A stretch of 7,638 nucleotides of DNA from positions 1-7,638 of the forward strand of contig CACBGC010000034.1 of NCBI GenBank assembly GCA_902538695.1, given 5' to 3'. This document shows, one piece after another, positions 1 through 5,548 of this stretch. Both the position numbers and the translations under genes were made by a program. The notes under the pieces were generated by a model, which saw nothing but the letters and a program-made list of their open reading frames with translations, was not told where the DNA came from and made no database searches. This stretch comes from an uncultured Synechococcaceae cyanobacterium (GTDB lineage Bacteria > Cyanobacteriota > Cyanobacteriia > PCC-6307 > Cyanobiaceae). How positions within the stretch are numbered: position 1 is the first letter of the stretch; every line of letters starts with the position of its first letter.

Positions 1-157
1 ACTTAAGAGGAACTTTAATAGTTTTTGGAATAATAAGAAACCTTTTTCAACTCTTTTTGGACCTAAAATTGAAAGGGAAATCACTAATATTATGAATATT
101 TCAGGTGAATTTAAACCTAATAGTTTCATGAAATTTCATATTCTATTTATATTTTAG
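1..157 (+). CDS. C-terminal fragment of an unidentified protein
   Basis: Frame 2 is open from the window edge (first full codon at position 2) to a TAG at 155-157, giving 51 residues that end in SFMKFHILFIF. The composition (Trp, Pro, Gly, and mixed charged residues such as GPKIEREI) looks like real coding sequence, and the stop falls just before the convergent minus-strand gene. Frame 3 is also open for about 30 codons, so the choice of frame is not certain. I do not recognise the family from this tail. The start and most of the gene lie outside the window. Confidence 0.5.
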   Translation, partial: LKRNFNSFWNNKKPFSTLFGPKIEREITNIMNISGEFKPNSFMKFHILFIF

Positions 158-176
158 TACATGCTAAAAATTTAAT

Positions 177-683
177 CTAATTATTCTCAAAAGTAGGTAA
201 ATAGAGTTCCCTATTTGATGCAATTAAACCTTCTTCTTTAAAAAAAATCTCTAAGTCTTTTAGATCATTTATATCTACAAATTCACCACAATTATCTAAT
301 ATATTATTATGGGTGAAATTCCATAAATCAGCCAAATATTCGTCATCATCTGGAAATGCTACAAATTTCAAATATGTATTATTCAAAGCATATTCACTAG
401 CAAAATCAGAATCTAAACCTTCCCTCTTAGCATCACAGAAAACCTTAGCAAATCTTTTGCCAACTGAAGTTTGAGCACTTGATAAATCTAAATTACCTTG
501 CATAGCATTAACATTTATTGGTGCAATAAAAAAAATTATTGGAAGAAAAATTGATACTAATATAAACAAGAAAAAAATTTCCTTTTTAAATTTTAACTCA
601 ACATAAACTAGCAAAAAAAGTAATAAATTAGGCCTATTTAAGTAAAAGCACTTATTATAAATTAAGAAATAATTAGAAAACAC
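177..683 (-). CDS. hypothetical exported or membrane-anchored protein, 168 aa
   Basis: This is an unrecognised protein with a strongly hydrophobic N-terminus. Residues 18-29 are a short hydrophobic patch. Residues 36-60 form a long hydrophobic helix ending in APINVNA, which looks like a signal peptidase I site (cleavage after residue 60). The remaining 108 or so residues are soluble, acidic and probably periplasmic or lumenal, with two cysteines (C83 and C132) that could pair. The GTG start at 681-683 is chosen because GAGGTGA lies 4 bases upstream of it, the best ribosome binding site in the window. An alternative TTG at 612-614 (codon 24) would give a more conventional signal peptide but has no such site. 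The gene is divergent from dus with a 58-base gap. It is probably a picocyanobacterial lineage-specific protein; its function is unknown. Confidence 0.8.
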   Translation of the reverse strand: MFSNYFLIYNKCFYLNRPNLLLFLLVYVELKFKKEIFFLFILVSIFLPIIFFIAPINVNAMQGNLDLSSAQTSVGKRFAKVFCDAKREGLDSDFASEYALNNTYLKFVAFPDDDEYLADLWNFTHNNILDNCGEFVDINDLKDLEIFFKEEGLIASNRELYLPTFENN

Positions 684-687
684 AAAA

Positions 688-694
688 TCACCTC
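688..694 (-). promoter_or_regulatory. strong Shine-Dalgarno for the 168-aa protein
   Basis: On the minus strand the sequence GAGGTGA is followed by TTTT and then the GTG start codon. It is an extended match to the anti-Shine-Dalgarno end of 16S rRNA at near-ideal spacing. Most other genes in this window have only AT-rich sequence at this position, so this site decides the start in favour of the GTG. Confidence 0.7.
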
Positions 695-706
695 AATATT
701 TGAATT

Positions 707-712
707 TATAAT
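707..712 (+). promoter_or_regulatory. -10 box, probable dus promoter
   Basis: A perfect TATAAT lies 29 bases upstream of the dus ATG, which puts a predicted transcription start near 719 and a short leader of about 23 bases. No clear -35 hexamer is visible at 17 bases upstream, and that position overlaps the Shine-Dalgarno sequence of the divergent gene. In DNA this AT-rich a TATAAT can occur by chance, so position relative to the gene is the main support. Confidence 0.45.
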
Positions 713-741
713 AAAGAGAGATAAAATAAATTTAAAATTAT

Positions 742-1749
742 ATGTCTTCAAATATAAGGCTAAAAGGAAGGGGAGTTAACAGGATAATTACGAGTAAGGT
801 TATGCTATCGCCATTAGCAGGAGTTACAGATAACATTTTTAGACGACTTGTACGTAAATGGGCTCCAAACTCTTTACTTTTTACAGAAATGATAAATGCC
901 ACAAGTCTTAAAAAAGGATATGGCACACAAAAAATCAATCAAATAGATTTGGAAGAAGGTCCGATTGGAGTACAAATATTTGATAATAGGCCATATGCTG
1001 TATCTGAAGCTGCGAAACAAGCTGAGGACTCTGGAGCTTTCTTAATAGATATAAATATGGGATGTCCAGTAAAAAAAATTGCAAAGAAGGGTGGAGGCAG
1101 TGCTTTAATTAAAGATCGAAAACTTGCTATAGAATTAGTCAACAGAGTTGTAAAAGCTGTTAGGATTCCAGTAACAGTAAAAACACGACTCGGATGGGAT
1201 AGTAAAGAAGAAAATATAGATGATTTCTTATTTAAACTTCAAGATGCGGGAGCAACGATGGTCACACTTCATGGAAGAACTAGAAAACAGGGTTTTTCAG
1301 GTAAGTCAGATTGGGAAATGATTGGGAAACTTAAAAAGTTATTGGAAATTCCAGTAATTGCTAATGGAGATATCAAAAATCCAGATGACGCTCTTAATTG
1401 TTTAAAAAAAACAAATGCTGATGGTGTAATGATTGGACGAGGTATTTTAGGATCCCCATGGAAAATAGGAGAAATAGATTATGCCCTTAGAGAAAATAAA
1501 AATTTTAAAGAACCAAACACAGAAGAAAAACTATATTTAATTATTGAGCATCTTGATGAATTAATAAAAGAAAAAGGAGATCACGGATTGCTAATTGCAA
1601 GGAAACATATCTCATGGACATGCAAAGAATTTAAAGGAGCTTCAAATTTGAGAAATAACTTGGTTAGAGCTGTTGATAAAAATGAAGTTAAAAATTTAAT
1701 AAATAAAATGATTAAAACTTTGAATAATGAAAAAAATAGATTAGCTTAA
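742..1749 (+). CDS. dus: tRNA-dihydrouridine synthase (DusB/NifR3-like)
   Basis: An FMN-dependent enzyme of the Dus family, which reduces uridine to 5,6-dihydrouridine in the D-loop of tRNA using NAD(P)H. At 335 residues it has the usual bacterial length. Visible family motifs in order are SPLAGVTD (residues 23-30, start of the TIM barrel and FMN site), FTEM (47-50), DINMGCPVKK (103-112, with C108 as the expected catalytic acid), VKTRLGWD, LHGRTRKQGFSG, IANGDI and GVMIGRGILGSPW (the phosphate-binding end of the barrel). A helical C-terminal domain follows. The ATG at 742 is kept because the N-terminal stretch before the barrel resembles other cyanobacterial copies as I recall them. The DUF2470 gene starts 18 bases after the stop, so the two are probably co-transcribed. 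The specific tRNA position modified cannot be told from the sequence. Confidence 0.96.
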   Translation: MSSNIRLKGRGVNRIITSKVMLSPLAGVTDNIFRRLVRKWAPNSLLFTEMINATSLKKGYGTQKINQIDLEEGPIGVQIFDNRPYAVSEAAKQAEDSGAFLIDINMGCPVKKIAKKGGGSALIKDRKLAIELVNRVVKAVRIPVTVKTRLGWDSKEENIDDFLFKLQDAGATMVTLHGRTRKQGFSGKSDWEMIGKLKKLLEIPVIANGDIKNPDDALNCLKKTNADGVMIGRGILGSPWKIGEIDYALRENKNFKEPNTEEKLYLIIEHLDELIKEKGDHGLLIARKHISWTCKEFKGASNLRNNLVRAVDKNEVKNLINKMIKTLNNEKNRLA

Positions 1750-1767
1750 AACAAAATTATTTTTTAA

Positions 1768-2025
1768 ATGAAAATTATTAGTAAAGAAACAAGTAAAAGA
1801 GTTTGTGATCATATGAATAATGATCACAAAGATTCAGTGCACAAATATCTTATTCATTATGGGAAGATATTAAGATTTGAGAATGCTTATATGGAAGAAA
1901 TTAATAATAGTTATATAAAAATCAATTACGATGGCCAATCAGCAATTATCAATTTTAAAAATGAAATATCTGAAGAAGAAATTCATTCAACTTTAGTATC
2001 AATGATTAAAGACATTAAAAAATAA
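1768..2025 (+). CDS. DUF2470-domain small protein (HugZ C-terminal-like)
   Basis: An 85-residue protein made almost entirely of one DUF2470 domain. The diagnostic motif near the N-terminus is CDHMNNDHKDSV (residues 13-24), matching the HMNxDH pattern of this family, and the rest alternates short strands and a final amphipathic helix. DUF2470 is usually found as the C-terminal part of HugZ-like heme-degrading or pyridoxamine-oxidase-fold proteins, and in plant glutamyl-tRNA reductase-binding proteins. Here it stands alone without the flavin-type barrel. A heme or tetrapyrrole link is therefore only a family-level suggestion. It lies 18 bases downstream of dus on the same strand and converges with the minus-strand gene ending at 2045. 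Confidence 0.82.
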   Translation: MKIISKETSKRVCDHMNNDHKDSVHKYLIHYGKILRFENAYMEEINNSYIKINYDGQSAIINFKNEISEEEIHSTLVSMIKDIKK

Positions 2026-2044
2026 AATAATTTATAAAAAAATT

Positions 2045-2209
2045 CTAATTTTTATCTTCATAGTAATCAGTTATCTTTTTACATTCTTCAAATGAAATCA
2101 TGCTTAATCTAGATGTGGCTTTTATTTTTAAAATTGCACAAACAGCTAATAAATCAGCGCTATCCACAGTAAGTGCTTCAGAAAGTTCTAAGACCCTAAG
2201 ACCTTTCAT
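2045..2209 (-). CDS. stand-alone IF2_N-like domain protein, 54 aa
   Basis: A small ORF read on the minus strand. Residues 4-22 (LRVLELSEALTVDSADLLA), followed by a conserved-looking hydrophobic helix, the LKIKATSRLS stretch and a final SFEECKKI helix, follow the pattern of the IF2_N domain found in tandem at the N-terminus of bacterial translation initiation factor IF-2 (V.ELA..L.V....LL..L...GI...S..S.LS.EE...I). The whole protein is this one domain, with no GTPase part. The ATG at 2207-2209 is the only usual start in frame; a TAG lies seven codons upstream. The start lies inside a 22-codon frame (2196-2264) that itself overlaps the end of the preceding gene, which suggests coupled translation or a split gene. 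A role in ribosome or RNA binding is an inference from the domain resemblance only. Confidence 0.72.
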   Translation of the reverse strand: MKGLRVLELSEALTVDSADLLAVCAILKIKATSRLSMISFEECKKITDYYEDKN

Positions 2210-2264
2210 TAGTATTAAAAATCTTTTCTACATTATCAATAACCTTAAAATCAATGGGCTGCAT
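2196..2264 (-). other. 22-codon overlapping ORF, possible linker or frame-split leader
   Basis: The ATG at 2262-2264 opens a 22-residue frame (MQPIDFKVIDNVEKI at its start) that ends in TAG at 2196-2198. It overlaps the preceding exported-protein gene by 14 bases and the IF2_N-like gene by 14 bases. Its residues look protein-like rather than random. It could be a tiny coupled ORF, a leader of the IF2_N-like protein separated by a +1 frame difference, or chance. No homolog is known to me. Confidence 0.3.
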
Positions 2265-2487
2265 TTTTCCCTAAACCTGCAACGAATGGAAAAGTTTGTT
2301 CATCACCAAATATATCTTCTACCGAAGAATTAGAAATATTAGTTTTTTTATTATCAGGCTTAATTTCTTCAATTTCATTAGAAATATTATCTTTAATGTT
2401 ATTGTCAATTTCTTTTGCTAATAAATTATTCGTATTAGAAAATATTGAAAAAACTAATACACATAAAAACAAAACAATTTTTTTCAT
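2251..2487 (-). CDS. small exported hypothetical protein, 78 aa
   Basis: The protein begins MKKIVLFLCVLVFSIF, a classic short signal peptide with a basic n-region and hydrophobic core, and has a likely cleavage after NNLLA (about residue 24). The mature part is about 54 residues, rich in Asn, Glu, Lys and Ile, and ends in the Gly/Pro/Phe-containing tail GDEQTFPFVAGLGKNAAH, which looks like the conserved functional part. An upstream TTG at 2521-2523 would add 12 residues before the signal peptide, so the ATG at 2485-2487 is preferred. No strong Shine-Dalgarno is visible. The function is unknown; the protein is probably periplasmic or lumenal. Confidence 0.75.
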   Translation of the reverse strand: MKKIVLFLCVLVFSIFSNTNNLLAKEIDNNIKDNISNEIEEIKPDNKKTNISNSSVEDIFGDEQTFPFVAGLGKNAAH

Positions 2488-2588
2488 AAAATAAATTAAT
2501 CTAATACTATTTTTATATGCCAATAGTGTTATTTAGAAAAGCTATATAATTTTAAAACAAATCTATATAAATCAAAATCAAAAAATAT

Positions 2589-2825
2589 TCATCTTCCCAA
2601 CTTATTTCTATTTTTAAATCTAATTAAAAAATAAAGACCTAGTAACAAAAGAATTGCAATGGAGTACTGATTAAGAAAAACATAAACCATATAGACGAGA
2701 AAGGGGAATAAGCACGCCCTCTTGAAATTTAATTTCTGTTCCTTTGACATATTTTTCCAATTTAAATATTCTTCCCATTGAAAAATCTTCTTCATTTTTC
2801 TACTTTTATCTTTACGATTAAACAT
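2589..2825 (-). CDS. small membrane protein, 78 aa
   Basis: Unrecognised. The first 38 residues are basic and hydrophilic (WEEYLNWKNMSKEQKLNF). Residues 39-68 are hydrophobic, with two closely spaced segments (FPFLVYMVYVFL and SIAILLLLGLYFLI) that could form a helical hairpin or one long helix. The C-terminus is strongly basic (RFKNRNKLGR). The ATG at 2823-2825 gives the full length, while an internal ATG at 2793-2795 (MKKIFQWEE) would remove ten basic residues and is also possible. It is divergent from the thioesterase across a 102-base spacer and upstream of the exported-protein gene by 101 bases on the same strand. The function is unknown. Confidence 0.72.
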   Translation of the reverse strand: MFNRKDKSRKMKKIFQWEEYLNWKNMSKEQKLNFKRACLFPFLVYMVYVFLNQYSIAILLLLGLYFLIRFKNRNKLGR

Positions 2826-2927
2826 AACTTTATAAATATAGTTTTGATCATTCTTATGTTAATAAATAAAATTAATCTACAATATCAAAATATGTTTTTT
2901 ATTGAATTAAAATTTTCTAAATAAAAG

Positions 2928-3347
2928 ATGAACTCAAAACCAGTTTGGAAAATAGAAAAAATAGTTTTACCTCAACATGCAGATCATGCAGGGGTAATGT
3001 GGCACGGTAAATATTTTAATTGGCTTGAAGAAAGCAGAATAAATGCACTTTCAGAAGTAGGTATAAGTTATTTCAAACTAAATAAAAATGGCTTAGATTT
3101 ACCTTTAATCAATACTTCTATAAAATATAAATCTCCTTTATTTCTTGGTGAAAAAATAACAATCGAGAGCGAATTCAATATTGATAAAAGTCCTAGGATT
3201 AATGTAATTTCAAAATTTCATAACAAGCAAAATGAAATCTTAACGATTGCTGAAGTCAATTTAGTCTTAATTAATAAACTGAATTTTTCTATAATAAGAA
3301 AAAGACCAGATTTCCTATCGGAAGCCTTTAGTAAATTAAATGGTTGA
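2928..3347 (+). CDS. acyl-CoA thioesterase, 4HBT hot-dog fold (probable DHNA-CoA hydrolase)
   Basis: A 139-residue single hot-dog domain of the 4-hydroxybenzoyl-CoA thioesterase/YbgC type. The signature is QHADHAGVMWHGKYFNWLEESR (residues 16-37 in full), which matches the family pattern D..GV.wH..Y..w.E..R. D19 is the expected catalytic aspartate, and H26 and the E34/E35-R37 group sit on the central helix. Cyanobacterial members of this group include Slr0204, a 1,4-dihydroxy-2-naphthoyl-CoA thioesterase of phylloquinone synthesis. That substrate is the likeliest here, because an oxygenic phototroph needs the step, but the sequence alone cannot exclude a general acyl-CoA thioesterase. The stop overlaps the next ORF by 8 bases, so the gene probably heads a short transcription unit. 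Confidence 0.88.
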   Translation: MNSKPVWKIEKIVLPQHADHAGVMWHGKYFNWLEESRINALSEVGISYFKLNKNGLDLPLINTSIKYKSPLFLGEKITIESEFNIDKSPRINVISKFHNKQNEILTIAEVNLVLINKLNFSIIRKRPDFLSEAFSKLNG

Positions 3348-3579
3348 AATTATTATCCGCCAATTCAACGATTTATTAATTATGAATATATTTCAAGTTA
3401 TTGATTCTTATCAATATGAAATGGAATCAAGATATCAAGAAAAATCAATGTTCACTAATCTTTTTACAGAGCACAAATTTATAGGATGGTTAGGGTTGTT
3501 TATAGTATTTTTCTCTATCTTTGCAATTTTTGTTTTTCAATTTCTTGAGTGGGAAAGTAATGACAATAATAAAAGTTAA
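3340..3579 (+). CDS. single-helix membrane protein, up to 79 aa
   Basis: Unrecognised. The recognisable feature is one transmembrane helix (about GWLGLFIVFFSIFAIFVFQF), preceded by a polar N-terminal part rich in Gln, Glu and Tyr and followed by a short acidic, Asn-rich tail. The ATG at 3340 overlaps the thioesterase stop by 8 bases and gives 79 residues. The ATG at 3382 would give 65 residues beginning MNIFQVIDSYQYEME and lies outside the upstream gene. Neither has a Shine-Dalgarno sequence, so the start is undecided. The gene is on the same strand and close to its neighbours, so it is probably expressed with the thioesterase. The function is unknown. Confidence 0.65.
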   Translation: MVEIIIRQFNDLLIMNIFQVIDSYQYEMESRYQEKSMFTNLFTEHKFIGWLGLFIVFFSIFAIFVFQFLEWESNDNNKS

Positions 3580-3593
3580 GAAGATTTAATGCT

Positions 3594-3599
3594 TATAAT
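3594..3599 (+). promoter_or_regulatory. -10 box upstream of the 83-aa gene
   Basis: A perfect TATAAT lies 20 bases before the ATG at 3620, in the 40-base gap after the membrane-protein gene, and predicts a leader of about 14 bases. A TG lies two bases upstream of it, close to but not exactly an extended -10. No -35 box is evident. It may give the 83-residue protein and the nuclease their own promoter. Confidence 0.38.
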
Positions 3600-3619
3600 T
3601 CAACAGAATGACTTAAAAA

Positions 3620-3871
3620 ATGGCTATCTACTTAAAAATAACTAACCCTACAGAGGTTGTAAAAAAAAAGACCTCAAAATGGCTTACAGATATTACACCC
3701 GAAAGAATTGATAGAAAATTGGTCGAGGATGAAGTAATAAAAGGCATTATCGAGCAATTAACATTAGAAGGCATAAAAGGAGAAATATCAGCAATTAATG
3801 GATTTGAAGTAAATGAATCTTCAGTAATAACAAAAAATAATTTTGTTATTAGAAAAACAAAAACTTTTTAG
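3620..3871 (+). CDS. conserved-looking hypothetical protein, 83 aa
   Basis: A small soluble protein with a balanced composition, no signal peptide and no transmembrane helix. It starts MAIYLKITNPTEVVKKKTSK, continues with WLTDITPERIDRKLVEDEV (about residues 21-39) and an amphipathic helix KGIIEQLTLEGIKGE, and ends in short strands with a basic tail. The pattern looks like a compact alpha/beta domain, and the middle motif resembles a protein seen in marine picocyanobacteria whose function is not known to me. The nuclease gene begins 20 bases after its stop on the same strand, so co-transcription is likely, though a functional link is not shown. Confidence 0.8.
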   Translation: MAIYLKITNPTEVVKKKTSKWLTDITPERIDRKLVEDEVIKGIIEQLTLEGIKGEISAINGFEVNESSVITKNNFVIRKTKTF

Positions 3872-3891
3872 ATAGAAAATAAAAATCTTTA

Positions 3892-4761
3892 ATGAAAAAT
3901 TTTTTTATTTTAATTATTTTTATCATTTTTTTAATTTTTATAATTGTAAAAGATTATCAAATTAAGAAGAAAAAGTTAAAATTAAACAACGCCTTAAATT
4001 CCAATTTTTTTATTCAAACAATTAATAAATTAATTGACGAGAACAAATACAATTTGTTAGAGGAGAGGATCAGATTAAGGGAGATAGATGCTTACGGTAA
4101 CGAGGATTATAAAAAATGGATTGGCAATCCACCTCTTGATGAAAAAGCCATTGAGAAAAATATATTTTATGGATCTAAGCGATTTAAAGAGGGTATACCA
4201 TACTTCTATGAAAAAGTAATTTTAAAAGAATTTGGAAGTACGGAATTATTTTTCGAAAAGTGGAGATCCTATTGTAATGAAAATCCTACTATTGATGATG
4301 AGATAATTGGATCTATTAGAAAGCTCGAGACTGAAGATTGGTTTGTTTTCATAGCAAGTCAAATTGAGAAATCATGCTTAAACCTAATAGAAAAAAACTA
4401 CTTAAGTAAAAAAAAGGGAAACTACAAAAAAGGTATTAGATTTGAAAATCATTGTATGGAAATTCTCAAACAAAATGGCTGGGAAGTAAAAGAAACCCCT
4501 ATTACAGGAGATCAAGGGGTTGACTTAATTGCGTCAATAAATGATTTGAGAATATGTATACAATGCAAAGATCATGAAAAAGCCATTGGAAATAAAGCAG
4601 TTCAGGAAATTTCAGCTGGTAAATTATTTTGGAAAGGTACACATGCAATAATAGTCTCAAAATCTGGCTTTACAAAGTCTGCTCATCAATTAGCAAAATC
4701 GAATAAAGTGGAACTAATCAATGAATATCAATTAAAAGATTTAGAAAAGTTTATTGTTTAA
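3892..4761 (+). CDS. membrane-anchored Mrr-type restriction endonuclease-like protein
   Basis: A 289-residue protein in three parts. Residues 4-19 are a very hydrophobic helix (FFILIIFIIFLIFIIV) followed by a lysine cluster, predicting an inner-membrane anchor with the rest in the cytoplasm. Residues 40-170 are a charged helical region I do not recognise. Residues 178-289 are a PD-(D/E)XK nuclease domain of the Mrr_cat family: GIRFE (E185), ITGDQGVDLIA with D211, the IQCKDH strand with Q224 and K226, then VQEISAGK and the HAIIVSKSGFTKSAHQLAKS tail typical of Mrr. The D...QxK active site is intact. No methyltransferase or specificity gene is visible nearby, so this is not a classical restriction-modification pair. 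It could act on modified or foreign DNA, or in DNA repair or turnover at the membrane. It converges with the MAPEG gene, 5 bases apart. Confidence 0.88.
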   Translation: MKNFFILIIFIIFLIFIIVKDYQIKKKKLKLNNALNSNFFIQTINKLIDENKYNLLEERIRLREIDAYGNEDYKKWIGNPPLDEKAIEKNIFYGSKRFKEGIPYFYEKVILKEFGSTELFFEKWRSYCNENPTIDDEIIGSIRKLETEDWFVFIASQIEKSCLNLIEKNYLSKKKGNYKKGIRFENHCMEILKQNGWEVKETPITGDQGVDLIASINDLRICIQCKDHEKAIGNKAVQEISAGKLFWKGTHAIIVSKSGFTKSAHQLAKSNKVELINEYQLKDLEKFIV

Positions 4762-4766
4762 AAAGT

Positions 4767-5171
4767 TTATATCAATTGAGTTAAGCCCTCTTTGTAAAGC
4801 AAAAGAGTTGTAAAAATTCCTGAGGCCCACATTAAACCTCTAGCTGTGGGGATATTAAATATATATGCACCAATATATAAAAAACGAAAAATAGGATGAA
4901 TCAATGCTGCAATTATTGCAATATTAGAGTCAGTTAAACTAATCAAACAAAGAAGACATGCGGGTGCATGTAGGGAAATACTTTCCCAACAATTTTGATG
5001 ACACCAAACTGCTCTTTTTCCAAAAGAAGGTAATTCATCGAATAAAGCCCTTGGAGCAGACATATTTTCAACAGAATATCCCGCTTTAACTCTCCCTATA
5101 GTTAATGGAATAATTGATAATAAAACAATACCAACTGATAGACAAAGGCTCCAGGCAAAAGCTACTTGCAT
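4767..5171 (-). CDS. MAPEG-family membrane protein
   Basis: A 134-residue integral membrane protein with about four hydrophobic segments (residues 4-26, 66-80, 83-105 and 112-126), the topology and length of the MAPEG superfamily (eicosanoid and glutathione metabolism-type proteins). Family-type features are the loop SAPRALFDELPSFGKRAVWC (38-57), the QNCWES stretch with N60 and E63 in the NxxE position, and HPIFRFLYIGAYIFNIP (92-108) with the conserved-type Arg95. Bacterial MAPEG proteins are mostly of unknown substrate; some are glutathione-linked. The ATG at 5169-5171 is used; no Shine-Dalgarno is visible. It is divergent from the 41-residue protein across 116 bases. Confidence 0.85.
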   Translation of the reverse strand: MQVAFAWSLCLSVGIVLLSIIPLTIGRVKAGYSVENMSAPRALFDELPSFGKRAVWCHQNCWESISLHAPACLLCLISLTDSNIAIIAALIHPIFRFLYIGAYIFNIPTARGLMWASGIFTTLLLYKEGLTQLI

Positions 5172-5287
5172 ATGATTTAAATAATATTATTAGCTTAATA
5201 ATTGAAGCTCGTTATCGTGATAAATGAAAAATCATTACCATAGATAAAACTTTGCAAAAAATGCTGTAATTTATAAAAAAATCATTT

Positions 5288-5413
5288 ATGGATATTTCAA
5301 AGATAGTTTTAATTTTTGGCATAAGCTTACTAATATATTCTGCTTTTCTGTTTTTAGGATTTTTTCTTAAGAATAAAAATCTAAAGGCACAGAATCTAAA
5401 AAAAGAAGAATAG
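5288..5413 (+). CDS. single-helix small membrane protein, 41 aa
   Basis: A short ORF that is easily missed. It starts MDISKIVLIFGISLLIYSAF, continues with LFLGFF as one transmembrane helix of about 22 residues, and ends in a lysine- and glutamate-rich tail (KNKNLKAQNLKKEE). A stop lies seven codons upstream in frame, so the ATG at 5288 is the only reasonable start. A longer open frame on the opposite strand (5212-5427) has an implausible composition and is read as its shadow. It has the form of many cyanobacterial thylakoid or plasma-membrane mini-proteins, but I cannot assign it to a named family. Confidence 0.58.
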   Translation: MDISKIVLIFGISLLIYSAFLFLGFFLKNKNLKAQNLKKEE

Positions 5414-5420
5414 ATTATTA

Positions 5421-5548
5421 ATGCCACGAAAATTTACTATTTTCTCAATATTTTTATATCTTTTTGAATATATTTAATGGAAATAAAATTTGATCCAAAT
5501 AATAATAAGGGATATTTGAAATTAAATAAGACAGTTGCTGGTATATGA
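5421..5548 (+). other. two mini-ORFs (18 and 23 aa) joined by start/stop overlaps
   Basis: ATG at 5421 opens an 18-residue frame that ends in TAA at 5475-5477. This overlaps the ATG (5477) of a 23-residue frame starting MEIKFDPNNNKGYLKLN. The second frame ends in TGA at 5546-5548, overlapping the ATG (5545) of the next gene as ATGA. Such TAATG/ATGA junctions are typical of translational coupling. In DNA this AT-rich they can also arise by chance, and the pieces may be remnants of one decayed gene. I do not recognise either peptide. Confidence 0.28.

Noticed and set aside
738..1142. Two minus-strand open frames inside dus (738-938 and 939-1142)
   Set aside because: They are antisense to a confidently identified gene and their residue composition is not protein-like, so they are shadows.
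2036..2054. AT-only inverted repeat between the convergent DUF2470 and IF2_N-like genes, considered as a terminator
   Set aside because: The stem AAAAATT/AATTTTT has only a two-base loop and no GC pairs, so it would be very unstable and is expected by chance in this composition.
2100..2333. Plus-strand 77-codon open frame
   Set aside because: It lies antisense to the IF2_N-like gene and the end of the exported-protein gene, both of which have clearer protein patterns.
3590..3646. 18-codon frame starting with ATG at 3590, overlapping the 83-residue gene start
   Set aside because: It overlaps the real gene in another frame and contains the -10 box; nothing supports translation.
5212..5427. 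Minus-strand 71-codon open frame
   Set aside because: It is antisense to the 41-residue membrane ORF, is rich in Phe, Ile and Lys without domain-like structure, and is best read as a shadow.
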